The notes under the pieces are model-generated. The model was not told the DNA's origin. It ran no database searches and was given only the letters and a program-made list of their open reading frames with translations. From positions 186,001 through 250,000 of the forward strand of contig NZ_FZOW01000010.1 of NCBI RefSeq assembly GCF_900188125.1: DNA of 64,000 bases, in the 5' to 3' direction. A program made the position numbers and the translations under genes. The stretch comes from Rhodococcoides kyotonense (GTDB lineage: Bacteria; Actinomycetota; Actinomycetes; Mycobacteriales; Mycobacteriaceae). Within the stretch, counting starts at the first letter, position 1, and each line of letters starts with the position of its first letter. This document shows positions 43,293-53,523 of this stretch, one piece after another.

Positions 43293-44197
43293 CGACATCC
43301 CTTGCCGCAGAGACCGATCAGCGCGAGCGGTTCTACCGCGTCGTTCCAGAACTACTTGCCGACGACACCCGCAGAGCTCTCGTTCTCGCCGAGATCGGGG
43401 TCGCGTATCTCGACCCGCACCTGACCGACGACGTTCGACCGAGAGTGATCAATGTCGGTATCCGCGAACAACTTCTGATCTCCGTAGCCGGCGGGATGGC
43501 GCTGGCCGGGATGCGACCGATCGTGCACACGTTCCCGCCGTTCCTGATCGAACGACCCTTCGAGCAAGTGAAGCTCGACCTCGGTCATCAAGGTGTGGGG
43601 GCCGTCCTCGTCAGCTCCGGTGGTTCGTACAGCATGGCGGCCGGAGGTCAGACGCATTTCGGACATCGCGATGTCGCACTACTGGACACGTTGGACGACT
43701 GGACGATCCACGTTCCGGGTCACGCCGACGAGGCCGAGCGCGCACTCCGTCGAGCAGTGGCGTCCGACGATCGCGTCTACATCCGGCTCGACGGCAGATC
43801 GAATCGACGACGCTACTCCGAGGCCGGCGGATTCACCGTGTTGAAGCGAGGTTCGGCCGGGACGGTGATCGCAGTGGGACCGACGGCCGACAACACGCTG
43901 AAGGCCGTCGAGCATCGGGATGTCACGGTTCTGTACGCGGACACGATCCGCCCGTTCGACGCCGAGACCGTTGTGTCCACGCTGACGCTGCCCGATCTGG
44001 CGATCGTGGAACCGTACCTGGCGGGGACGTCGATTCCGCATCTGTCGGACGCTGTGAAACACGTTCCACATCGACTGCTCGGGCTAGGAGTGGAACACAA
44101 AGAACTCCGAAAGTACGGGTCACCGAAAGACCATGAACGGGCGCACGGACTCGATGTCGAAGGTCTGAAGAACCGTCTCGACGACTTCTTCGGATGA
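43289..44197 (+). CDS. Transketolase C-terminal subunit
   Basis: 302 residues. The pyrimidine-binding domain has VINVGIREQLLISVAGGMAL, containing the Glu that activates ThDP, and the C-terminal transketolase domain has VTVLYADTIRPFDAETV. It needs the N-terminal subunit for activity. A hairpin terminator follows 2 bp after the stop. Confidence 0.92.
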   Translation: MTTSLAAETDQRERFYRVVPELLADDTRRALVLAEIGVAYLDPHLTDDVRPRVINVGIREQLLISVAGGMALAGMRPIVHTFPPFLIERPFEQVKLDLGHQGVGAVLVSSGGSYSMAAGGQTHFGHRDVALLDTLDDWTIHVPGHADEAERALRRAVASDDRVYIRLDGRSNRRRYSEAGGFTVLKRGSAGTVIAVGPTADNTLKAVEHRDVTVLYADTIRPFDAETVVSTLTLPDLAIVEPYLAGTSIPHLSDAVKHVPHRLLGLGVEHKELRKYGSPKDHERAHGLDVEGLKNRLDDFFG

Positions 44198-44199
44198 GC

Positions 44200-44214
44200 G
44201 CCCCGTTTCGGGGC
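44200..44214 (+). terminator. Terminator of the split transketolase operon
   Basis: GCCCCG-TTT-CGGGGC, a perfect 6 bp stem just after the stop. Confidence 0.7.
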
Positions 44215-44338
44215 TGAAAAGGGGCATTGGACCATCGAATGTCCAGGTCAACCAACCTGAGTCGCCTTGAAACGCACGCTGTGGTGTTGTTCACTGGTCG
44301 GGTACGGAAGAGGTCGTACACACAGCGGTCGGGGGACG

Positions 44339-44611
44339 ATGAACAGAGCAGTAGAGCACTCGTGGCACGACAACACGTGGCGCGACGGGGACACCGTTGT
44401 CGCAGTTCGTGATCTCGGCAAACGCACGTGGTGCAGTGGGGTGCCCGCAGGTTCGGTCGGCGTGGTGGTCGACATCGATTGGCTCGGTGACCTCCGCGTC
44501 GTGTTCACCATCGAGGACTGGCTCGGGGGTCGCACGATGGTCGAGAAGGTAGTTCCCGTGTGCGACGTTCGTCAGGTTCGTCCGTACGAACGTCGCCTGA
44601 CGGGAACCTGA
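44339..44611 (+). CDS. Small hypothetical protein
   Basis: 90 residues from ATG at 44339 with GGGGGAC before it. It looks like a small all-beta domain (GDTVVAVRDLG, PAGSVGVVVDID, LRVVFTIEDW), similar to SH3-like barrels. No family is recognised. It is convergent with the small acidic protein gene, with 3 bp between the stops. Confidence 0.75.
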   Translation: MNRAVEHSWHDNTWRDGDTVVAVRDLGKRTWCSGVPAGSVGVVVDIDWLGDLRVVFTIEDWLGGRTMVEKVVPVCDVRQVRPYERRLTGT

Positions 44612-44614
44612 TTC

Positions 44615-44779
44615 CTACTTCGTGTCGGTGGCCGGGCCTTCCGGCGATGCGCCGCCTTCACCGGCCCAATCTCCCGACTCGGTACCTTCGGCAGGATCCG
44701 ACTGAACATCGGAGTCGGCTCCGTCCGGCTCCTTGTCGGTGTCCACAGTGTGCGGGTTGGCAGCGTCCTTGGCAGTCAT
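44615..44779 (-). CDS. Small acidic protein
   Basis: 54 residues from ATG at 44779. It starts MTAKDAANPHTVDTDK and is otherwise rich in Asp, Glu, Ser, Gly and Pro, with no predicted structure. Strong third-position GC bias indicates a real gene. The function is unknown; similar intrinsically disordered small proteins are common in Mycobacteriales. Confidence 0.65.
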   Translation of the reverse strand: MTAKDAANPHTVDTDKEPDGADSDVQSDPAEGTESGDWAGEGGASPEGPATDTK

Positions 44780-44809
44780 GCTCGCCCGCATACCCTGAAG
44801 TGCCGACGG

Positions 44810-46444
44810 TCAACCCGCGATGATGTCGCGCAGTTCGGCGGTCTTCGTCGGTGTCCATCCTTCGGGTTGCAGGATGTCGGCCCAGAGGTCGACGGCATCC
44901 TCGCCGTAATTGTGGCCGTAGCCCTGCGGTACGTCGGTGGAGAACACCATGTCGAAGGTCGTCTGCCAGAAGGTGACGAACGGGAACCACCGAACACCTG
45001 GGTCGACGTCGTCGCCGCGCGGCTCTCGCAGCCAATCAGGTTGATGCAGAATCAGATTCGGCGACCACCAGGTGATCGGATCCGACGCGTGCTGCCAGTA
45101 GACGACACGCGGCTGGGCCCACGGTGTGCCGATCTCGAGGTCCGACGGCCTGCCTGCGAAGCGCACGTTCCTGCCGTCCGCGATCACCGGCAGGATTTCG
45201 CGTGAGCCGGGATCGCGGTCGGCGGTGATCTCTGCCCACTGCTTCGTGAAGTTCGGGTTGCCGACCCACAGCGCGCCGTCGGTCCGCGCGACCATGTCGC
45301 GCGCTCCGCCGAACGCGTCCTGGCCGCCGTAGGCGCCGAGGCTCTCACCGAACGCGACCAACTTGGGCCGCGCGTCTTCCGGGAGTTCCGCGATGGCGTC
45401 GTAGATTCGGTCGAACAGTACGCGCCCCGCTTCACGCGGTGAATTACGATCGGCGAGAAAGGCAATGGGGCTCGGCAGGAACGAGTACTGCATCGACGCG
45501 ATCGCAGTGTCACCGCCGTAGATGTATTCCAGCGATCCGGCGACCGACTCGTTGACCCAGCCGCGGCCCGTCGTCGTCGCCACCGCGACGACAGCGCGGT
45601 CGAACGCACCGGTGCGCTCGAGTTCGGCTACCACTCGGTCCGCTGCCTCGTCGATCGAATCGACCTCTGCTGCACCGACGTACGCACGGATCGGTGTCGA
45701 CGCCGGTGCGCCGGTGAAGTTCTCGATCTCCTCGGCGGTCGGACCGGACGAGACGAAACGGCGGCCCTCCATGCCCAACGAGTCCCAGTTCTCGTAGGAC
45801 TCGGGTGATCCCGAATTCTCCGGCGCTGTCGGTTGTTCCACGCCCGGGTGGCTGCCCTCGTCGGAAATCTTGGACGAGCTTGCGATGGTCGCGATGAGGA
45901 CGTTGTTGACTGCGCCGTTCACGAGGAAGAGCGTGAGTACCGCGACCACCGCGATCCCGATGCCCTTGGCGACGGGGATGGGTACGAACCGTGTGCAGAG
46001 GACGGCGAGTTTCCTTGCACACCAGCGCAATCCGCGTGCACTCATCAGAAGAAGAACTGCGACGGCCACCGCCACGAAGAGAACGCCGAGATAGAGAGCC
46101 CTACCCGGTTCGTCGATCTCGACTATCCCCCGAACGATCTCCTGCCACCAGGACCCGAGAACGAGAAACAGCGGGACGACGACAACCGTGACGGCGGCGA
46201 GAGCCCACCAGCCGTAGCGTTTCGTCCTGTCGGACCATGTCGGCTTCAGACCGCACGCACGCCCGATCCACAGCAGGAGGCATCCGAGCCCGTACCCGGT
46301 CGCGACACTGATTCCGGTCGCGACGCCCTGGAGATACCAGACGCGCGGCAGAAGGGACGGCGTCATCGAGAATGCGAAGAACACGACGGCGGGGAACAAC
46401 GCGGCAGGTTCGAGGCGTGCGAAGAACCGCCGCAGGCTGTGCAT
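44810..46444 (-). CDS. Membrane-bound alpha/beta hydrolase, Abhydrolase_9 family
   Basis: 544 residues from ATG at 46444 (GTG at 46450 is the alternative). The N-terminal half has about six membrane helices (Abhydrolase_9_N). The C-terminal half is the hydrolase with GESLGAYGG as nucleophile elbow and a terminal HNYG that may carry the catalytic His. On the minus strand TACTAT lies 7 nt before the ATG, which suggests a leaderless transcript. Substrates are not known for this actinobacterial family; a lipid or cell-wall ester is plausible. Confidence 0.9.
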   Translation of the reverse strand: MHSLRRFFARLEPAALFPAVVFFAFSMTPSLLPRVWYLQGVATGISVATGYGLGCLLLWIGRACGLKPTWSDRTKRYGWWALAAVTVVVVPLFLVLGSWWQEIVRGIVEIDEPGRALYLGVLFVAVAVAVLLLMSARGLRWCARKLAVLCTRFVPIPVAKGIGIAVVAVLTLFLVNGAVNNVLIATIASSSKISDEGSHPGVEQPTAPENSGSPESYENWDSLGMEGRRFVSSGPTAEEIENFTGAPASTPIRAYVGAAEVDSIDEAADRVVAELERTGAFDRAVVAVATTTGRGWVNESVAGSLEYIYGGDTAIASMQYSFLPSPIAFLADRNSPREAGRVLFDRIYDAIAELPEDARPKLVAFGESLGAYGGQDAFGGARDMVARTDGALWVGNPNFTKQWAEITADRDPGSREILPVIADGRNVRFAGRPSDLEIGTPWAQPRVVYWQHASDPITWWSPNLILHQPDWLREPRGDDVDPGVRWFPFVTFWQTTFDMVFSTDVPQGYGHNYGEDAVDLWADILQPEGWTPTKTAELRDIIAG

Positions 46445-46459
46445 CGTCACATAGTAGGG

Positions 46460-47287
46460 TCAGATCCCGTCGATCGGGGTTCCGATGTGGTCGAAATACC
46501 GTCGGGCCGAGCGGAACACCGCGGCATGCGCGTCGTGCGTGATGATCCGATCCCACCACGCGCCGTACAGCGATTCGAATGCGTACGGCCGGACGAGCTC
46601 GACGGCGCGTCGAATGGTGTCGGGATGCTCGGGAATCAAGTTGGGATAGCTGTACATGAAACCGACCCATCGACGATCTGCGACGACGGTGAATATGTCT
46701 CCGGCACAGAGTGCGCCTCGGCCGTCGACGCCGTCGGCCCAGTGCATGACAGTGCCGCCGGCGAAGTGGACGCCCGCATTGATCAGGGTGCGTCCGGGAA
46801 GGATCTCATTGGTGTCGCCCGACCAGAACACGACGTTGTCGGTCCGGGGAACCCACTGCGCGTCGCGTTCGTGCACGTAGATCGGGGCGTCGTCGAACGC
46901 GCGACTCCACTGGGTCATCGAGCTGTAGTAGTGCGGATGCGACAGAGCGATCGCCGAGATGCCGCCGAGTTCGGTCACGCGCTGGGCGGCCGCGTCGTCG
47001 ATGTAGGAGATGCAGTCCCACAGGACGTTGCCGCCCTCGCCTGGTACCAGAAGAGCTCGCTGACCGATGGCGAATGTGGGAGACGTCGCGAGGCCCCACA
47101 GACCAGGGACTTCCTCGCGGATGTCGACGGAGTAGCCGTCGCGACGCATGTCGTTCAGTGACGTCCACTGTTGGCCGTCGTAGCCGACGTACTGCCGTTC
47201 GTCCTCGCAGATGGAGCAGTGAGTACGTGCGGCGTCCTGTGGATACTGGACGCCGCACGTCACACAGAGTGGGAAATCTTCCCCCAC
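46460..47287 (-). CDS. MBL-fold metallohydrolase
   Basis: 275 residues from GTG at 47287. The N-terminal segment holds a zinc-ribbon-like CVTCGVQYPQ...HCSICEDERQYV. The MBL core follows, but its metal site differs from the canonical HxHxDH: LSHPHYYSS takes the place of motif 2, while CAGDIF and the later His residues remain. No ribosome site is visible; the start lies 5 bp after the stop of the 34-residue peptide gene, which points to coupled translation. A substrate cannot be named. Confidence 0.85.
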   Translation of the reverse strand: MGEDFPLCVTCGVQYPQDAARTHCSICEDERQYVGYDGQQWTSLNDMRRDGYSVDIREEVPGLWGLATSPTFAIGQRALLVPGEGGNVLWDCISYIDDAAAQRVTELGGISAIALSHPHYYSSMTQWSRAFDDAPIYVHERDAQWVPRTDNVVFWSGDTNEILPGRTLINAGVHFAGGTVMHWADGVDGRGALCAGDIFTVVADRRWVGFMYSYPNLIPEHPDTIRRAVELVRPYAFESLYGAWWDRIITHDAHAAVFRSARRYFDHIGTPIDGI

Positions 47288-47292
47288 GAAGG

Positions 47293-47397
47293 TCAGAGAC
47301 CGAAGGGAAGGACTCCCGGAGCCAGTTCGAAACCGCTGCTGCCTGCGGAGATGGAGCCGACGCTGCCGAGGATCAAGTTGATGAAGTTGGTGATCAT
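47293..47397 (-). CDS. 34-residue hydrophobic peptide coupled to the MBL hydrolase
   Basis: ATG at 47397. The product begins MITNFINLILGSVGSISAG and ends FELAPGVLPFGL. It is amphipathic to hydrophobic without charge except one Glu. Codons are almost all the G/C-ending preferred ones (ATC, ACC, AAC, TTC, GTC, GGC), as in highly expressed genes. It could be a membrane or cell-envelope peptide (small porin-like, toxin-like or signalling peptide). No homologue is recognised with certainty. Confidence 0.6.
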   Translation of the reverse strand: MITNFINLILGSVGSISAGSSGFELAPGVLPFGL

Positions 47398-47522
47398 GAA
47401 AGTCTCGAGTCCTTACGTATGCGTGTGTGAATGACCTGGTCGAGGGTACCGGCCCTGGCCTGCCAACGGCAGCATCCGGCCTGTGAAGTATCTGCGAATA
47501 TGCCGAGCCTGGCAAAGAACGT

Positions 47523-47551
47523 GCAACGTGCGCGTGCGCTGGAACGTGCGC
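47523..47551 (+). repeat. 29 bp element, copy B
   Basis: GCAACGTGCGCGTGCGCTG at the start, GTGCGC at the end; 25 of 29 identical to copy A at 1100-1128. It lies 37 bp upstream of the SGNH hydrolase start and contains two AACGTGCGC repeats. Confidence 0.5.
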
Positions 47552-47588
47552 GGCGGTGATCGGGTCGCGTCGGTACCCTGGGACGATC

Positions 47589-48449
47589 ATGCGTCGTGCA
47601 GCGGTGGGACTACTGGCAGCGGGTCTCGCGCTGGCCGGGTGCGGTACGAGCCCTGAAGAAGTCGTGGCCGATTCCCCGCCCGCGATCGACTACGTCGCAC
47701 TCGGGGACTCCGCTGCGTCGGGTCCGCTGATCCCTCCGTCGACGGGTACACCGGGGTGTCTGCAGTCCGGCGCCAACTATCCGCACGTTCTGGCCGGTCT
47801 GATCGGTGCGCAGACATTCGTCGACGTCTCGTGCTCGGGCGCGAGATCGGAGAACATCACGACCACCCCGCAGCAGACAAACAGTGGACCGATCCCGATC
47901 CAGCTCGACGCGCTGTCGTCGGACACGGATCTTGTCACCATCACCATCGGCGGAAACGACGTCGACCTGGTGTCTGCGGCTCGGGGCTGCGTCAACTTCT
48001 CCCCCGAGCCGAACGGGTCGTCGTGTGCCGACGCACTCACGGCAGGCGGTGACGATCGAATCGCCGACGCCATCGCCGCTGCCGCACCGAGGTGGGGTGA
48101 GACGCTGGACGCGATTGCCGAGCGTGCACCGAATGCCGACATCGTCGTCGTCGGCTACGGCACGTACGTGCAGCCCGGTGGCTGCTATGGCGTCCAGCCG
48201 GTGTGGGCGCGGGATGCGGACTACCTCCAGGCGAGCGTCGACAAATTGAACGACGCACTCGCTGCGCAAGCGGAACAGCACGATGCAGCCTTCGTCGACG
48301 TCAGACCTGTGAGCGTCGGTCACGATGCATGCGCTGCGCCCGATCAGCGCTACCTCGAAGGCGTGGTCCCGGCGAACCCGGCCGCTCCGCTGCACCCCAC
48401 TGCGGCCGGAATGGCCGCGTTCGCCCAGGTCGTCGAGGATTCGCTCTAG
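47589..48449 (+). CDS. SGNH/GDSL hydrolase lipoprotein
   Basis: 286 residues from ATG at 47589. Lipobox LALAGC near residue 20. Catalytic blocks: ALGDSAASGP (Ser), SCSGARS, IGGNDVDL (Asn) and PLHPTAAG (Asp-x-x-His replaced by the His of LHPT). This resembles the secreted lipase/esterase family of actinobacteria (SGNH 1). It should act on esters outside the membrane. Six cysteines in the mature part may form disulfides. Confidence 0.9.
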   Translation: MRRAAVGLLAAGLALAGCGTSPEEVVADSPPAIDYVALGDSAASGPLIPPSTGTPGCLQSGANYPHVLAGLIGAQTFVDVSCSGARSENITTTPQQTNSGPIPIQLDALSSDTDLVTITIGGNDVDLVSAARGCVNFSPEPNGSSCADALTAGGDDRIADAIAAAAPRWGETLDAIAERAPNADIVVVGYGTYVQPGGCYGVQPVWARDADYLQASVDKLNDALAAQAEQHDAAFVDVRPVSVGHDACAAPDQRYLEGVVPANPAAPLHPTAAGMAAFAQVVEDSL

Positions 48450-48510
48450 CGGTCCACGATCGTGAAACTGGCCCGATACAACGGGGACGATCACTGCCAT
48501 CGTTGACGTC

Positions 48511-49143
48511 ATGGTGACGACGACTGCGGTGATGGGCGTGTTCGCTGTCGCGCTGGCGATGGTGCTCACGCCGGGCCCGAACATGGTGTATCTGGTGTCG
48601 CGCAGCATCTCTCAGGGACGGACTGCAGGACTGGTGTCGCTCGGAGGCGTCGCCCTCGGGTTGGTGGTGTACGTCGTGGCCACCAACCTCGGGTTGGCAG
48701 CGGTGTTCGCCGCCGTTCCTGCGCTGTACTTCGCCATCAAGATCGCCGGAGCGTGTTATCTGCTGTGGCTGGCGGTCTCGGCACTTCGCGGATCGACGAC
48801 GGTGTTCGAAGTGGCTGGGCTCCAGCAGGATTCGAACCGTCGACTCTTCACGATGGGGTTGGTGACGAATCTGCTGAACCCCAAGATGGCCGTCATGTAC
48901 ATCTCGATCATTCCTCAGTTCGTGAATCCAGCTGCCGGACAGGTCTTTCTGCAGGGCGTCGTGCTCGGCGGAGTACAGATTCTCGTCGCGGTGACGATCA
49001 ACGCACTGATCGTGATGGGAGCAGGCACGATCGCGCAGTTCTTGGCCGTGCGACCGACGTGGGCGCGGGTCCAGCGGTACCTGATGGGAACCGTCCTCGG
49101 CCTACTTGCGGTTCGACTCGTCACCGATGGCAGCCGACCGTGA
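48511..49143 (+). CDS. LysE/RhtB family amino-acid exporter
   Basis: 210 residues with six hydrophobic segments. The N-terminal signature TPGPNMVYLVSRSISQGRTAG and the middle motif TNLLNPKMAVMYISIIPQF are those of the LysE/RhtB exporters. The substrate, possibly an amino acid, is unknown. ATG at 48511. Confidence 0.92.
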   Translation: MVTTTAVMGVFAVALAMVLTPGPNMVYLVSRSISQGRTAGLVSLGGVALGLVVYVVATNLGLAAVFAAVPALYFAIKIAGACYLLWLAVSALRGSTTVFEVAGLQQDSNRRLFTMGLVTNLLNPKMAVMYISIIPQFVNPAAGQVFLQGVVLGGVQILVAVTINALIVMGAGTIAQFLAVRPTWARVQRYLMGTVLGLLAVRLVTDGSRP

Positions 49144-49191
49144 GCTGTGCGCCTGCGGCGCCCATGCGCGCAATGTTGGGCCGGAGACCAA

Positions 49192-50874
49192 CTATGCACG
49201 CACAGGCCGCGCAGCGGCATACGCCCGCCACCCACCGAACGACGTGATGTCGGCACCCTGTTCCGCGGCGTCGTAGGAGCAGCAGAAGCCCGTCACCCAG
49301 CGGCCGTCGTCGAGTTCGACGGACGTCAGCCCCATCGGCGCAGGAAGCCCGGCGAGGAACGTGCCGAGGCCTGCCGCGGAGACCCGGTACAGCTCGCCGG
49401 AGATGGGTGCGCCGTGGCCGGAACCGTGGCGGACGAGGCCCGGCTTCGGCGGTGTGGTTCCGAGGTCGACCAGTCGGTAGGCATCGGATGTGTGGACCTC
49501 GCTCACGAAGCGTGCACCGCGCTCGATCAGCTGACGATGGAGTGGAAAACCGCGCAAATGCGCGCCGACGACCAGCACGTCGACACCCTCGTCCACCAGA
49601 ACCGGCGCATCCGAACCCACGATCGATGCCGCGACATCGATCGCCACCTGATCTGCGAAACCGGGGACGACGACCATGACCCCGAACGGACTTCCCGACG
49701 CCGTATCGGCACCCGGCACCGCGACGGCAGCCATGTCGAGCAGATTGCAGAAGTTGGTGAACGTGCCGAGTCGTCGGTTGATTCCGAGCGGATCCGCCTG
49801 TACCGCAGCGATTGTCGGATGCTCCGTAGTGGTCGGCAGCAACAGTCCGTCGAACCCGTCGAGTAGCTGCTCTGCGGCGCGCTTCGCGGATGTCAGCACA
49901 GCCAGGTCGTCGACGTACCGGTGCGCCGACGGCTGCTCGGCATTCCGAACGATGTGTGCCACTGTGGGATCCGCGCCTTCTGGAGCTGTGCCCAGGAACG
50001 CTCCTACCGCCGAATAGCGTTGCGCGACAATAGCGCCGTCGTACAACAGCGCGGCGGCGTCGAGCAACGGAGAGATGTCGACCTCCTCGACACCTATCCC
50101 GTCGAGCGATGCAAGCGTCCGGTCGAAGGCGTCCCGGTACTCGGGGCTCAGCGCTACCAGGTCCTCGGCACGGGGAACGGCAATGCGAGGTGTCGGCGAA
50201 GCGGACAACCGTACATCGGCGGGCCAGCAGCGACTGCGTGGATCCACTGCGTCGTAACCACTCATGACATGCGTTGCGCGCGTCGCGGTATCGAGATCGT
50301 TGGCGAGTACCGTGACGCAGTCGTAGTCGACGCATGCCGGTACGACACCCGTCGACGGAACGATGCCGAGCGTCGTCTTGATGCCGACGAGTCCATGGAA
50401 CGCAGCCGGAACTCGACCGGAACCCGCTGTGTCGGTACCGATCCCGATGTCCGCGATACCCAACGCCACAGCCACGGCAGAGCCCGACGACGAACCGCCG
50501 GACACACGCTCGGGGTCCCACGCACACCGCACCGCGCCGTACGGGCTCCGCGTGCCGACGAGCCCAGTGGCGAACTGGTCGAGATTCGTCTTGCCGAGGA
50601 TCAGAGCGCCCTGCTCGACAAGCCGCGCAACCGCAGTCGCTGTCGCCTCGGGGACGTACGCGAATTCGGGACACGCAGCCGTTGTGGGCAATCCGGCGAC
50701 GTCGACGTTGTCCTTGACCGCGACGAGCAGACCAGCAAGGGGCAACGACGGATCGACGTCGGCCGCGTCGGCGAGCACGTCGTCCTCGGAGCGGAGAGTG
50801 ATCCACACTTCGGGTCGATCTACTTCTGCAATCCGCTTGTAGGCCAGACGTACTCGCTCGGTGATGTCATGCAT
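49192..50874 (-). CDS. atzF: Allophanate hydrolase
   Basis: 560 residues from ATG at 50874. The amidase domain has the Ser-cisSer-Lys triad motifs ([21 protein letters not shown] and the GTDTAGSGR segment). A separate C-terminal allophanate-hydrolase domain (about 440-560) follows, with FGGWRAYAA near the end. The enzyme converts allophanate to ammonia and CO2, the last step of the urea amidolyase or guanidine routes. Its start overlaps the carboxyltransferase gene by 8 bp in the operon. Confidence 0.95.
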   Translation of the reverse strand: MHDITERVRLAYKRIAEVDRPEVWITLRSEDDVLADAADVDPSLPLAGLLVAVKDNVDVAGLPTTAACPEFAYVPEATATAVARLVEQGALILGKTNLDQFATGLVGTRSPYGAVRCAWDPERVSGGSSSGSAVAVALGIADIGIGTDTAGSGRVPAAFHGLVGIKTTLGIVPSTGVVPACVDYDCVTVLANDLDTATRATHVMSGYDAVDPRSRCWPADVRLSASPTPRIAVPRAEDLVALSPEYRDAFDRTLASLDGIGVEEVDISPLLDAAALLYDGAIVAQRYSAVGAFLGTAPEGADPTVAHIVRNAEQPSAHRYVDDLAVLTSAKRAAEQLLDGFDGLLLPTTTEHPTIAAVQADPLGINRRLGTFTNFCNLLDMAAVAVPGADTASGSPFGVMVVVPGFADQVAIDVAASIVGSDAPVLVDEGVDVLVVGAHLRGFPLHRQLIERGARFVSEVHTSDAYRLVDLGTTPPKPGLVRHGSGHGAPISGELYRVSAAGLGTFLAGLPAPMGLTSVELDDGRWVTGFCCSYDAAEQGADITSFGGWRAYAAARPVRA

Positions 50875-52906
50875 CGGTGCCACCCTTCTTCGTGAATTCG
50901 CCTGCAGCGGACCATGCGGTGCGTTCGGCGTCGAACGCCACCGCTTGCGTCGCGCGGAAGCTGTCGATCGATTCCGCGTTGGCGGCGAGGAACTGTTCGT
51001 GCTCGGCGAGGGAGAACTCGCCGTCGACGATCTGTACGCCACCGTCACCGCGTCCTGCTGCGGTGTCCGCGCGCAGGTCCATCAGCTCCTCGGGTTCGAC
51101 GGGGTACCACGAGATGCGGTCGAAGAACCTGAGCAGCCAGGGGCTCTCGTTCTCGAAAGGCGCACTGGTGCTGGGGTATCGGTGGTTCCACACCTGCGTC
51201 GTACGTCCGACGAACTGGTATCCGCCCGGGCCCTCCATGCCGTAGATGCACAGGTATGCCCCACCGATGCCGACGGCGTTCTCGGGTGTCCACGTGCGCG
51301 CGGGGTTGTACTTGGTCGTCACGAGGCGGTGTCGCGGATCCAGCGGAGTTGCCACGGGCGCACCGAGGTAGACGTCTCCGAGTCCGAGAACCATGTACTC
51401 CGCGGCGAAGACGGTGTCGAAAACATCTGCGACGGAGTCCAACCCGTTCATGCGCCGAATGAACTCGATGTTCCACGGGCACCACGGCGCGTCGGCGCGT
51501 ACGCCGTGCATGTAGCGCTCGATCGCCTCGCGGGTCGACGGATCGTCCCACGACAGCGGCATGCGGACCTGACGCGACGGCACGACGAGCTCCGACGCCG
51601 CAGGAAGGTCGTCCTCGATGTCCGAGAGCATGCCCATCAGCGTGGAGATCGGGAGAACGTCTGGGTCGACCTTGACCTGGAGCGACCGGATACCGGGCGT
51701 GAGGTCGATCAGACCCTTCGGAGCCAGCGCCTCGACGCGTTGGTGAAGCGCATGCGCACGGGCCCGTAACGTCAAGTCCAGCTTCATGTCTCCGTACTCG
51801 ACGAGCACGTTGTCGTCACCGGAACGCCGGTAGGTCACGGAGGTCTCGGCATGCCGGCGAGCGAGCACGCCGTCGTCTGCGTCACCGCCACTCGAGAAGA
51901 CGACGGACATGCCGGCTCGTCGTTCGACTCCCAACGACCCCAGCTTCGCGGCGTGTGCGGCTTTCACCGGCACGAACCGCACGGTGTCACCGGCCTTCAG
52001 CTGTCCGAGTTTCCAACGCTCGGCAGCCACCGTCGTGACTGGACAGACGAATCCGCCGAGGCTCGGACCGTCGGGGCCGAGCAGAATCGGTGTGTCACCG
52101 GTGAAGTCGAGCGCTCCCACGCTGTACGCGTTGTCGTGAATGTTCGACGGGTGCAGCCCAGCCTCGCCGCCGTCCTGCCGCGCCCATTCCGGCTTCGGCC
52201 CGATGAGCCGCACGCCGGTCCGGTCGGAGTTGAAGTGAACCTCGTACGACGTCGCATACAGCGTGTCGATGTCGGCTCGTGTGAAGAACTCGGGTGCACC
52301 GTGCGGCCCCTCGGTGACGGCGATGTCCCACGTCGAGGTCAGTACGGGGCGGTGTTCCATCGGGATCGATCGGATGCGGTCGCCATCGTCGGTGAACCCG
52401 GTGATCTCCAGTACGTCGCCTTCGCCGAGCGTGCCGCCGCGATGGCCGCCGAACTTGCCGAGCGTGAACGTCGATGCGCTACCGAGATAGGGCTCGACGT
52501 CGAGCGATCCCTGGATCAGGACGTAGACGCGGAGTCCCGCGCCGTCGGTCATGCCGACGTCGAGGGTGGCTCCTGCCGGAACGAGCACAGGTCGCCACTG
52601 CGCAACGGCGATGCCGTCGACCCGAACCGGGACATCCGCACCGGTGACACAGACGAAAGTGTCCGAGTCGAACGTCAAAGCTGGTCCCGCCATGGCCGAT
52701 TCGATTCCTGGAGCGCCCTCGGGATTGCCGAGCGCGACGTTTCCGAGACGGAACGACAGGTCGTCCATCGGCCCCGACGGCGGCACCCCGACCTGCCAGT
52801 ATCCGACGCGTCCCGGCCAGTCCTGCACCGTCGTCAGCATTCCGGGACGCACGACGGTCATCTTGCTGCCGGCTCCGCGACTGCCCGCCCCACTCACCCC
52901 GGTCAC
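50867..52906 (-). CDS. Carboxyltransferase-type urea/guanidine carboxylase relative without biotin domains
   Basis: 679 residues from GTG at 52906 (ATG at 52861 is an alternative). It has KipA/PxpC-like (about 20-340) and KipI/PxpB-like (about 360-600) halves, the carboxyltransferase part of urea carboxylase, and the typical tail [16 protein letters not shown]. The BC domain that should precede it and the biotin-carrier domain that should follow are missing: the protein ends after GGTDA and the gene begins within GTGA of the DUF1989 gene. A separate biotin carboxylase and carrier must supply activity, or it acts without biotin. Confidence 0.88.
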   Translation of the reverse strand: MTGVSGAGSRGAGSKMTVVRPGMLTTVQDWPGRVGYWQVGVPPSGPMDDLSFRLGNVALGNPEGAPGIESAMAGPALTFDSDTFVCVTGADVPVRVDGIAVAQWRPVLVPAGATLDVGMTDGAGLRVYVLIQGSLDVEPYLGSASTFTLGKFGGHRGGTLGEGDVLEITGFTDDGDRIRSIPMEHRPVLTSTWDIAVTEGPHGAPEFFTRADIDTLYATSYEVHFNSDRTGVRLIGPKPEWARQDGGEAGLHPSNIHDNAYSVGALDFTGDTPILLGPDGPSLGGFVCPVTTVAAERWKLGQLKAGDTVRFVPVKAAHAAKLGSLGVERRAGMSVVFSSGGDADDGVLARRHAETSVTYRRSGDDNVLVEYGDMKLDLTLRARAHALHQRVEALAPKGLIDLTPGIRSLQVKVDPDVLPISTLMGMLSDIEDDLPAASELVVPSRQVRMPLSWDDPSTREAIERYMHGVRADAPWCPWNIEFIRRMNGLDSVADVFDTVFAAEYMVLGLGDVYLGAPVATPLDPRHRLVTTKYNPARTWTPENAVGIGGAYLCIYGMEGPGGYQFVGRTTQVWNHRYPSTSAPFENESPWLLRFFDRISWYPVEPEELMDLRADTAAGRGDGGVQIVDGEFSLAEHEQFLAANAESIDSFRATQAVAFDAERTAWSAAGEFTKKGGTDA

Positions 52907-53523
52907 GGCCGCGTCACGATCATGCGTACCGCCGTGGGGTCGAATCCGTTGCACGGGTTGTTGATCTGCGGGCAGTTGGAGACGAGCACGAGTGTGTCGA
53001 TCTCGGCGCGCAGCGACAGCGACTTGCCGGGTGCGGACAGCCCGTCCACGATGCCGAGTGTGCCGTCGGCGTCGACCGGCACGTTCATGAAGAAGTTGAT
53101 GTTGGACACCAGGTCTCGCTTGCCGAGGCCCCACTTGGCGCCCTCGATCAGGAAGTTCTCGACGCAGGCGTGCTGATGCTTGGTGTGATGTCCGTAGCGA
53201 AGTGTGTTCGATTCCTGCGAGCACGCGCCGCCGACGGTGTCGTGGTTGCCGACCTCGTCGTCCACGATGGTCATCAGCGCAGTCGAATCATCGCTGCGCA
53301 GAACGGTTCCGGTGGTGAGAAACAGATTCTTCTGTGCGACGACGGTTGCAGCAGCGGAATACCGGATGCTGTGATCGCGTGCCGCGTACATCAGCGTGTC
53401 GACGGCCTGGTTGCCGTGCAGATCGACGATGGTCAGGACGTCGCCGGCCGCGACGACCGTCGACCAGGGTGCTCGGGCGTCGGCGATCTCGTCGAGTACC
53501 ACCGTGTCGAGTGTCGTTGTCAT
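52903..53523 (-). CDS. DUF1989 (urea-carboxylase-associated) protein, shorter paralogue
   Basis: 206 residues from ATG at 53523. Conserved features of the family are visible: the cysteine motif [32 protein letters not shown] and [16 protein letters not shown]1989 pairs have been identified as carboxyguanidine deiminase subunits (CgdA/CgdB). They remove ammonia from carboxyguanidine to give allophanate. It overlaps its paralogue upstream by ATGA and the carboxylase downstream by GTGA. Confidence 0.92.
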   Translation of the reverse strand: MTTTLDTVVLDEIADARAPWSTVVAAGDVLTIVDLHGNQAVDTLMYAARDHSIRYSAAATVVAQKNLFLTTGTVLRSDDSTALMTIVDDEVGNHDTVGGACSQESNTLRYGHHTKHQHACVENFLIEGAKWGLGKRDLVSNINFFMNVPVDADGTLGIVDGLSAPGKSLSLRAEIDTLVLVSNCPQINNPCNGFDPTAVRMIVTRP

